Of a stretch of DNA of 60,660 nucleotides, positions 54,809 to 60,660 are shown piece after piece (the stretch's first letter is position 1; each line of letters begins with the position of its first letter). The DNA comes from Desulfobulbaceae bacterium (GTDB taxonomy: Bacteria; Desulfobacterota; Desulfobulbia; Desulfobulbales; Desulfocapsaceae). The translations under genes and the position numbers were made by a program. Where the stretch lies: the NCBI GenBank assembly GCA_009773475.1, contig WSXV01000013.1, positions 1 to 60,660 of the forward strand, written 5' to 3'. Below the pieces are notes generated by a model. The model did no database searches. It had not been told where the DNA came from and saw only the letters and a program-made list of their open reading frames with translations.

Positions 54809-54856
54809 GCTGAACCAGCATAAATGTTTTACTCACCCCATTTATGCTGGTTCAGC
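54809..54856. repeat. Perfect 17-bp inverted repeat between aprA and qmoA
   Basis: The arms gctgaaccagcataaat (54809-54825) and atttatgctggttcagc (54840-54856) are perfectly complementary around a 14-nt loop, with no T-run. It sits between the apr terminator and the qmo genes and could be an operator, an RNA structure or a small repeat element. Confidence 0.8.
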
Positions 54857-55022
54857 TCCAAATTATTTAATTCTAATTTTTGTTAGTATTTGAATTACGG
54901 GAATCAATAGCCCCTTAGTTGTGTTGTTGAGGAATTGATGTCTTTGATTCTTGCATTCTCCTGAATGTGAGTTTCTTAAAGGCATTTAAGGAAAATATAA
55001 AGAATACTTATGGAGGAATGGT

Positions 55023-56285
55023 ATGACTGACGAACAAGGCGCCTCAGGTGCAATTTTGGTCGTAGGTGGTGGTATCAGTGGGCTAACTTCGGCGCTCGAA
55101 GCTGCTGAGGTTGGAAATGATGTTTTCTTAGTAGAAAAAAATGCTTATTTCGGTGGGCGTGTTGCTCAGCTGAATCAATACTTTCCTAAGTTGTGCCCTC
55201 CCAGTTGTGGGTTGGAAATTAACTTTAAGCGAGTAAAGGATAACCGACGGATTCGCCCCTTTACCATGACCACAGTAAAATCAGTGACTGGTGGACCTGG
55301 AAACTACGAAGTAACGTTGGAAACAGCTCCTCGTTATGTCAATTCCAATTGTACTGCATGTGGCGAGTGTACAGCCGCCTGCCCTGATGAGATTGATAAT
55401 GATTTCAACTTAGGAATGGACAAGTGTAAGGCCGCATATCTCCCTCACGAGATGGCTTTTCCTCGTCGTTATGTGATTAACAAAGCAGCTTTGTCTGCAG
55501 CCGGTGCTGAAACGGTAAAAGCTGCCTGTAAATATAATGCCGTTGATCTTGAGATGAAACCTGAAACAAAAGTCATCAAGGTCTCAGCCATTATTTGGGC
55601 CACGGGTTGGACACCTTACGACCCAACCAAGATGGATAATCTGAAATACGGACAATCAAAAGCCATCGTCACCAATATGATGATTGAGCGAATGGCAGCC
55701 CCGGGAGGTCCGACGGATGGTGCGATTATTCGTCCTGGAGACGGCAAGCAACCTGAATCATTTGCTTTTGTTCAGTGCGCCGGATCTCGAGATGAAAATC
55801 ATCTCGAATTTTGTTCATACATTTGCTGCATGGCTACTTTCAAGCAAATGACATATATCCGTGAGCGCTACCCGGAGGCTAAGATTTATGTTTTTTATAT
55901 TGATTTGCGAACTCCAGGGAAATACGAAAATTTTCGTGAGAAGCTGATGGATGATAAAAACTCCACCTTTATAAAAGGAAAGGTCGCGGAGATTATTCCG
56001 GAAGCTGATGGAGGGGTCACGGTTGTCGCTGAAAACGCGGTTACTGGTGAAAAAATTAGACAGAAAGTTGATATGGCTATTTTGGCAACCGGGATGCAGC
56101 CTTCCTTGGCAGTTCAAGGCGCACCGGTTTCTTTGAACATGGATAAGAGTGGATTTATAATTTCAGAGCCAGAAAAAGGCATGATATCAGCTGGATGCGC
56201 TCGCAAAGCTGCTGATGTCGTCACCACTAACCAGTCATCTACTGCTGCTGCCTTAAAGGCAATTCAGATTTCCAGGAGGTCATGA
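55023..56285 (+). CDS. qmoA: Quinone-interacting membrane-bound oxidoreductase subunit QmoA
   Basis: QmoA is a soluble HdrA-like flavoprotein of the Qmo complex that is thought to pass electrons from menaquinol to AprBA. The 420-residue protein has an FAD loop (AILVVGGGISGLTSALEAAE), YFGGRVAQLNQYFPKLCPPSCG typical of HdrA-like proteins, CTACGECTAACPDEID (Fe-S binding cysteines) and ATGMQPSL near the C-terminus. The start ATG follows GGAGGAATGGT. It is separated from aprA by a terminator and an inverted repeat, but is tightly coupled to qmoB. Confidence 0.96.
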   Translation: MTDEQGASGAILVVGGGISGLTSALEAAEVGNDVFLVEKNAYFGGRVAQLNQYFPKLCPPSCGLEINFKRVKDNRRIRPFTMTTVKSVTGGPGNYEVTLETAPRYVNSNCTACGECTAACPDEIDNDFNLGMDKCKAAYLPHEMAFPRRYVINKAALSAAGAETVKAACKYNAVDLEMKPETKVIKVSAIIWATGWTPYDPTKMDNLKYGQSKAIVTNMMIERMAAPGGPTDGAIIRPGDGKQPESFAFVQCAGSRDENHLEFCSYICCMATFKQMTYIRERYPEAKIYVFYIDLRTPGKYENFREKLMDDKNSTFIKGKVAEIIPEADGGVTVVAENAVTGEKIRQKVDMAILATGMQPSLAVQGAPVSLNMDKSGFIISEPEKGMISAGCARKAADVVTTNQSSTAAALKAIQISRRS

Positions 56286-56288
56286 TCA

Positions 56289-58553
56289 ATGGATAAAAAG
56301 TATTGTGCCTATATTTGTACGGGTTGCGGCATTGGTGAGGCCCTCGATATTGAAGGGCTGACAAAGCTTGTAACCTCAGAGATGTCCATGGATTGTAAGG
56401 ATCATGCTTGCCTGTGTGGAACTGATGGGCGTGCAATGATTGAAAAGGATATCAATGAAAATGGTGTGAACACAATCACTGTTTGTGCCTGTTCTCCTCG
56501 AGTTATGCAGAATGAGTTTGAGTTTGGGGAAGATAAAATTACAGTTCGTGCAAACTTACGTGAGCAGGTAATTTGGTCTGCAGGCCTAGCTGAGGATGGA
56601 AAAGAAGATTCTCATAAAGAGTGGTTACAGGAAACTGCCAGTGATTATTTGCGCATGGCATGTACACGTGCTAAAAAAACCGAGTTGCCTGAACCATACG
56701 CATTAGAGACCCTGAACCGGGAGATTCTTGTGATTGGCGGTGGCATAGCCGGTTTGACCGCCGCTTTAGAGGCTTCTAAGGCAGGGAGCAAAGTTACTAT
56801 CGTCGAGAAAACTGATAATCTTGGCGGCAAAGCCCTTGGTTGGGCGAAACAATTTCCAACTAAACTTCCTTACTCCGAACTTGAACCAAATTCCATTGGT
56901 GATATTGTAGCTGCTGTTGTAGCTGATGCTAATATTTCGCTTAAAACCAACACTGAGGTCGGTCGTATTGGAGGATCACCAGGAGATTTTGGGGTTACAT
57001 TTAAAGTTGCTGGAACTAAATCTGAGTGGGATGCACCTGCGAAGGTTGGAGTAGATGAGCAGGATCTTATCAGTAAAGGGCAGATGGAAGACCCTAACGC
57101 TGGGCTTAAACCTTATGCTGAAGGAAATCCTGAGGCGCAGAAATTCGGAGCAGTTATTCTGGCGTCTGGATGGGTTCCTGCAGATGTCTCTCAATTTACC
57201 CATCTTGGGTACGGTGTCATTGAGAAAGTGGTCACCAATGCTCAATTTGAAAAATTGGCTAAAGACGGTAAACTTGGTGGAATCAAGTCTGTTGCCTTTG
57301 TTATGAGCCCTGGTGGTGAAGATAATGATCAGGATTTCCCGTACTGCAACTCAGTAACTTCTATGGTTGCCTTGAAACAGGCAAAATATGTTCGAGAGAA
57401 TGATGCTGATGCAAAAGCGTATATTCTTTACCAGCATATGCGTACACCAGGTCATATGGAACTCTTTTACAAAGGGGTTCAACAAGATGATGGAATCTTT
57501 ATGACTAAGGCGGCTGTAACTGGAGTCGTTGCATCAGGGAATGGTTGTACTGTAACAGCTAAAGATACGCTCCTTGGAGAGGATTTGACACTTGATGTTG
57601 ATCTTGTAGTTCTTGCTGCAGGAATGGAGCCCACTACGAAATACGAGAACTCAATCAACTTAGCCTATCGTCAAGGACCCGCCTTTTTGGATCTTGATCT
57701 TTTTGACGGATACGCAGATTCTCATTTTATTTGTTTCCCATACGAAACTCGTCGTACCGGTGTTTACACATGCGGTGGTGTTCGCAAGGCAATGAATATG
57801 GAAGAGACCATTGATGATGCAACAGGCGCTGCCTTAAAGGCGATTCAGTGCATTGAATCTGCTGATCGCGGAGTAGCAGTACATCCTCGTTCCGGTGACA
57901 AAACCTACCCTGAATTTTTTATGCAACGTTGCACCCAGTGTAAGCGTTGTACTGAAGAATGTCCGTTTGGTGCCCTTGATGATGATGCCAAAGGAACTCC
58001 ATTGCCTAATCCCACTCGATGCCGTCGATGCGGTACCTGTATGGGCGCATGTCCAGAGCGTATAATTGGATTCAAAGATTATAATATTGATCTCATTGGA
58101 TCCATGCTTAAATCCATAGAGGTTCCTGAAGAAGATGATGATAAGTTGCGCATTATTATTTTTGCTTGTGAAAATGACGCCTATCCTGCACTTGATATGG
58201 CCGGAATGAGACGGAACAAAATGAGTCACATGGTTCGTATCGTCCCGGTTCGCTGCTTAGGATCGGTAAATATGTCATGGGTTCGTGATTTACTTTCAGC
58301 AGGCATGGATGGTGCTATGTTGCTTGGTTGTAAGTATGGCGATGATTATCAGTGTCATTTTGTAAAGGGTTCCGAGATTGCTACTAAGCGCATGGAGAAT
58401 ATAGGTGATTCTCTGTCAACATTGGGACTTGAGCCTGAGCGTGTTCGTTCTGAACAAGTATCAATTACTGAATATGACAAAATTCCAAAACTTATTAATG
58501 ATTTTGTGGATGAAATTGTAGACCTTGGGCCTAATCCATTTAAGGGCTTCTAG
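56289..58553 (+). CDS. qmoB: Quinone-interacting membrane-bound oxidoreductase subunit QmoB
   Basis: QmoB is a 754-residue HdrA/MvhD-like flavoprotein. The N-terminus has CTGCGIGEALD and CACSPRVM; the FAD loop is EILVIGGGIAGLTAALEAS (about residue 145). Two [4Fe-4S] motifs follow near residues 545-600 (CTQCKRCTEECPFGALDDD; CRRCGTCMGACPERIIGF). The last 140 residues are an MvhD-like domain (IIFACENDAYPALDMAG; CLGSVNMSWV; GCKYGDDYQCHFVKGSE). It starts 4 bases after the qmoA stop with a GGAGG within qmoA. It is followed by a terminator-like hairpin. Confidence 0.96.
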   Translation: MDKKYCAYICTGCGIGEALDIEGLTKLVTSEMSMDCKDHACLCGTDGRAMIEKDINENGVNTITVCACSPRVMQNEFEFGEDKITVRANLREQVIWSAGLAEDGKEDSHKEWLQETASDYLRMACTRAKKTELPEPYALETLNREILVIGGGIAGLTAALEASKAGSKVTIVEKTDNLGGKALGWAKQFPTKLPYSELEPNSIGDIVAAVVADANISLKTNTEVGRIGGSPGDFGVTFKVAGTKSEWDAPAKVGVDEQDLISKGQMEDPNAGLKPYAEGNPEAQKFGAVILASGWVPADVSQFTHLGYGVIEKVVTNAQFEKLAKDGKLGGIKSVAFVMSPGGEDNDQDFPYCNSVTSMVALKQAKYVRENDADAKAYILYQHMRTPGHMELFYKGVQQDDGIFMTKAAVTGVVASGNGCTVTAKDTLLGEDLTLDVDLVVLAAGMEPTTKYENSINLAYRQGPAFLDLDLFDGYADSHFICFPYETRRTGVYTCGGVRKAMNMEETIDDATGAALKAIQCIESADRGVAVHPRSGDKTYPEFFMQRCTQCKRCTEECPFGALDDDAKGTPLPNPTRCRRCGTCMGACPERIIGFKDYNIDLIGSMLKSIEVPEEDDDKLRIIIFACENDAYPALDMAGMRRNKMSHMVRIVPVRCLGSVNMSWVRDLLSAGMDGAMLLGCKYGDDYQCHFVKGSEIATKRMENIGDSLSTLGLEPERVRSEQVSITEYDKIPKLINDFVDEIVDLGPNPFKGF

Positions 58554-58565
58554 TTCTGACATACA

Positions 58566-58623
58566 TGATACTGATGTTTATCCTTATTTTTTAAGATAAG
58601 ATTAACATCAGTATCATTTTTTT
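58566..58623 (+). terminator. Terminator-like hairpin between qmoB and qmoC
   Basis: A 13-bp perfect stem (tgatactgatgtt / aacatcagtatca) with an additional inner pairing (cttat / ataag) is followed by seven T. It would reduce or stop transcription into qmoC. Confidence 0.85.
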
Positions 58624-58692
58624 ATTGAAGAAATCTTACGCTTTTATTTATTGCGTAACCAAAAGATTAGAAAATTGAAGGGGGAAAGAGGA

Positions 58693-59898
58693 ATGAATGC
58701 TCAGCCGGATTTAGACTTTATTAAATATCTCAAAAGTGCTGGTGGTGACACACTGAAGAAATGTTATCAGTGTGCTACTTGCTCGGTGGTGTGTCCACTC
58801 TCTACAGACAGCAAGCCTTTCCCACGCAAGGAAATGATTTGGGCTCAATGGGGTCTTAAAGATAAACTTGTAGCAGATCCGGATGTTTTTTTATGTCATC
58901 AGTGTGGTGATTGTACGGCTTATTGCCCACGCGGTGCTAAACCAGGAGATGTAATGGGTGCGATTAGGGCTTTTGCTTACACCCATTACGGATGGCCTTC
59001 AGGGTTGGCTAAGCTTGCTTCTAGCTCTAAAGGGTTACCTATGTTGGTAGCCATTCCTTCTGTGATTATTTTAGTACTATGGCTGGTCTCTGGTGGGCTG
59101 GTTATACCTTCTCCTGCTGATTTTTCTACTCATGGATACCAACGATTTTTTGGTCATTGGGATTTTTACTGGTTGTCAAAGAATGTATTTTATATTGATG
59201 CCATTATGCTGAGTGCCTTCGGCTTGGCTGTGTTCTCTGTGTGCAAAGGTGCCCTTAGTATGTGGAAGGGAATGGCAGAACATTCCGGGATTAAAAGTAA
59301 TTTCCGACCTACTATTTTACAATTTACGACCGAGTTTCTTTGGCCTTCTCTAATAGAGATTGTTCGTCACACGCGGTTTAAAGAGTGTAAAACCAATATC
59401 GATCGGATTCAAGGTCACTTACCTCTTATGTTGTCTTTTATTGGACTCTTTATAGTTACAGTATGGTCTGCTACTGCCAATGATGTCCTTGCCTTAATTC
59501 CATATTTTAAATTTCTGCATGGCCCCATGTCAGCAATGAATCCTGTGAAGATCCTTGCAAATGTATCTGCAATAGCCATGATTGTAGGTGTTGGGATCCT
59601 GTGGAGTAATCGCTCAAGAAAAGAAAAAGAAGAAGGAACCAAAGGTTCATTCTATGACTGGTTTTTAATCTGGTTAATTATGGCTGTAGGTGCTTCAGGC
59701 CTGTTAGCTGAGATTGCCCGTTGGGCTGGGCTTGCTGCTCCAGGATATATTATTTATTATGTTCATTTAGTGTCTGTTATGATGCTTTTTATGTACATGC
59801 CTTATACTAAGTTTGCCCATCTTGTATTTCGTACTTTGGCCATGGCTTTTGAAAAGTATAGAGAAAGCCCATACGGAAAAAACATACTCAATAGTTAA
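58693..59898 (+). CDS. qmoC: Quinone-interacting membrane-bound oxidoreductase subunit QmoC
   Basis: QmoC is the membrane subunit that takes electrons from menaquinol. The 401-residue protein has an HdrC-like N-terminus with two [4Fe-4S] motifs (CYQCATCSVVCPLSTDSKP and CHQCGDCTAYCPRGAKPGD). It then has an HdrE/NarI-like cytochrome b part with six membrane helices from about residue 115. Histidines that could bind heme b are present in the helices (for example HLVSVMMLFMYMPYTKFAHL). I chose ATG 58693, preceded by AAAGAGG. It follows the qmoB terminator, so it may depend on readthrough or its own promoter. Confidence 0.95.
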   Translation: MNAQPDLDFIKYLKSAGGDTLKKCYQCATCSVVCPLSTDSKPFPRKEMIWAQWGLKDKLVADPDVFLCHQCGDCTAYCPRGAKPGDVMGAIRAFAYTHYGWPSGLAKLASSSKGLPMLVAIPSVIILVLWLVSGGLVIPSPADFSTHGYQRFFGHWDFYWLSKNVFYIDAIMLSAFGLAVFSVCKGALSMWKGMAEHSGIKSNFRPTILQFTTEFLWPSLIEIVRHTRFKECKTNIDRIQGHLPLMLSFIGLFIVTVWSATANDVLALIPYFKFLHGPMSAMNPVKILANVSAIAMIVGVGILWSNRSRKEKEEGTKGSFYDWFLIWLIMAVGASGLLAEIARWAGLAAPGYIIYYVHLVSVMMLFMYMPYTKFAHLVFRTLAMAFEKYRESPYGKNILNS

Positions 59899-59927
59899 GG
59901 ATCTTGTCTGTCTTTTTATATTGACCT

Positions 59928-59963
59928 AAAAAGGTTATGTCTTTTGACATGACCTTTTTTTTT
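59928..59963 (+). terminator. Rho-independent terminator after qmoC
   Basis: A stem aggttatgtc / gacatgacct (one G-U pair) is followed by nine T. Confidence 0.88.
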
Positions 59964-60019
59964 AAGACAATCTGATAAAAAAATTTCTGTCAGATGTCAT
60001 ATGTGAGAAATAAAAAAGA

Positions 60020-60048
60020 TTGCTTTCTGATTTACAAAGAGCTATATT
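60020..60048 (+). promoter_or_regulatory. Candidate sigma-70 promoter for the tRNA-tuf cluster
   Basis: TTGCTT (60020) and TATATT (60043) are spaced 17 bases apart, with the tRNA-Thr 5' end 16 bases further on. Confidence 0.6.
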
Positions 60049-60064
60049 AATCCTCTTTATAAAT

Positions 60065-60140
60065 GCTGGCGTAGCTCAATTGGCAGAGCAGCTGATTTGT
60101 AATCAGCAGGTTGCGGGTTCAAATCCCATCGCCAGCTCCA
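60065..60140 (+). tRNA. tRNA-Thr (TGT)
   Basis: A cloverleaf with acceptor GCTGGCG / CGCCAGC, D-arm AGCTCAATTGGCAGAGC, anticodon loop TTTGTAA region with anticodon TGT, T-loop GGTTCAAATCC and encoded CCA. It is the first of four tRNAs before tuf. Confidence 0.95.
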
Positions 60141-60243
60141 GCTCCAGCTTCAGTTTTTTATTTATATATCATGAAATAATCAGTGTGCAAAGGTAGCTTT
60201 TTTAACACTGATAAGTGTGAGTCTTGTAATACATTTTGTGTAT

Positions 60244-60328
60244 GGAGGGGTTCCCGAGTGGCTAAAGGGAACAGACTGTAAATCTGTCGGCAGCGCCTTC
60301 GGAGGTTCGAATCCTCCCCCCTCCACCA
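60244..60328 (+). tRNA. tRNA-Tyr (GTA)
   Basis: A type II tRNA with acceptor GGAGGGG / CCCCTCC, anticodon loop CTGTAAA with anticodon GTA, an extra arm (GGCAGCGCCTTC), T-loop GGTTCGAATCC and encoded CCA. Confidence 0.95.
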
Positions 60329-60352
60329 TATTTTTATTATTGTCATTAGTAA

Positions 60353-60428
60353 GCGGGAATAGCTCAATTGGTAGAGCATCAGCCTTCCAAGCTGAGGGTT
60401 GCGAGTTCGAGTCTCGTTTCCCGCTCCA
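60353..60428 (+). tRNA. tRNA-Gly (TCC)
   Basis: Acceptor GCGGGAA / TTCCCGC, D-arm AGCTCAATTGGTAGAGC, anticodon loop CTTCCAA with anticodon TCC, T-loop AGTTCGAGTCT and encoded CCA. Confidence 0.95.
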
Positions 60429-60443
60429 ATTTTTGGTTCAAAT

Positions 60444-60519
<76 letters not shown>

Positions 60520-60564
60520 TTTTCATGTTATTTTAACCAGTTACGGTCAGGGGGGGCGACAACA

Positions 60565-60660
60565 ATGGCAAAAGAAAAGTTTGATCGGAAAAAACCACAT
60601 GTCAATGTAGGCACAGTGGGGCATATAGATCACGGTAAAACAACTCTGACGGCTGCGATA
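60565..60660 (+). CDS. tuf: Elongation factor Tu (5' end only)
   Basis: The first 32 codons of EF-Tu read [20 protein letters not shown], then the P-loop with [12 protein letters not shown] (G1 motif GHIDHGKT). The gene runs off the window. EF-Tu delivers aminoacyl-tRNAs to the ribosome. The start ATG is preceded by a G-rich stretch (CAGGGGGGGCG). The Thr-Tyr-Gly-Thr tRNA order before it equals the E. coli thrU-tyrU-glyT-thrT-tufB unit, so it is likely the tufB-type copy cotranscribed with the tRNAs. Confidence 0.96.
   Translation, partial: MAKEKFDRKKPHVNVGTVGHIDHGKTTLTAAI

Noticed and set aside
60131..60152. Short repeat of the tRNA-Thr 3' end (CCAGCTCCAGCTCCAGC)
   Set aside because: Could look like an attachment-site duplication, but no integrase or element follows; probably simple repeat slippage.

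Overview
The window looks like a chromosomal core segment of a sulfate-reducing (or sulfur-disproportionating) deltaproteobacterium of the Desulfobulbales type. The evidence is a complete aprBA-qmoABC set for APS reduction, an outer-membrane LPS assembly gene (lptD), a Gram-negative mre/mrdA/rodA rod-shape cluster, and overall gene style. The assignment to Desulfobulbales is an inference; no rRNA is present. I see no insertion sequence, prophage, CRISPR array or integrated island.

Layout. At 1-0.6 kb lies an orphan ORF that may be a fragment. From 7.2 to 0.8 kb on the minus strand there is an envelope operon: lptD, a DHH phosphoesterase, mltB, mltA and a methyltransferase. At 7.8-12 kb on the plus strand are a radical SAM protein, an RNase E/G with a long N-terminal disordered extension, and tatC. 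At 12-14.8 kb are DUF523, ftsB, an FmdB zinc ribbon, a UDG-like Fe-S protein and wrbA. From 21.1 to 14.9 kb on the minus strand run an FAD oxidase, rpsU, a Xer recombinase, a DUF4149 membrane protein and a DHH-CBS-nucleotidyltransferase fusion. At 21-24.5 kb are ddl, a small lipoprotein, tRNA-Pro, serS and tRNA-Ala. At 24.7-30.6 kb is mreB-mreC-mreD-mrdA-rodA. At 30.8-39.5 kb are an HPF/cold-shock fusion, nadA, polA, a tiny basic protein, a cold-shock protein, a DEAD-box helicase, thiE and a cysteine-rich unknown. At 39.5-42.7 kb on the minus strand are a rhomboid protease, hflK and hflC. At 43-51.9 kb are tRNA-Leu, ribF, a TPR / zinc-HEAT / TPR trio, ribE-ribBA-ribH-nusB and ftsK. At 52-59.9 kb is aprBA followed by qmoABC. 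At 60-60.66 kb is the tRNA-Thr-Tyr-Gly-Thr cluster leading into tuf, which is cut by the window edge.

How the genes work together. AprBA reduces APS to sulfite and AMP, and QmoABC is the membrane quinone-interacting complex thought to feed it electrons. Sat is not in the window. The riboflavin genes (ribF, ribE, ribBA, ribH) supply the flavins that AprA, QmoA and QmoB need, although closeness alone does not prove coregulation. The mre-mrdA-rodA, mltA/mltB, ddl, ftsB and ftsK genes serve wall synthesis and division.

I did not find a clear, wholly new multi-gene system. The items most worth a second look are: the UDG-like protein that keeps its Fe-S cysteines but has lost its catalytic motif; the HPF-cold-shock fusion; RNase E with its disordered arm moved to the N-terminus; the TPR / zinc-HEAT / TPR trio; a 53-residue basic protein encoded after polA; a Xer gene without a normal start; and a perfect 17-bp inverted repeat plus a terminator-like hairpin inside the apr-qmo region.
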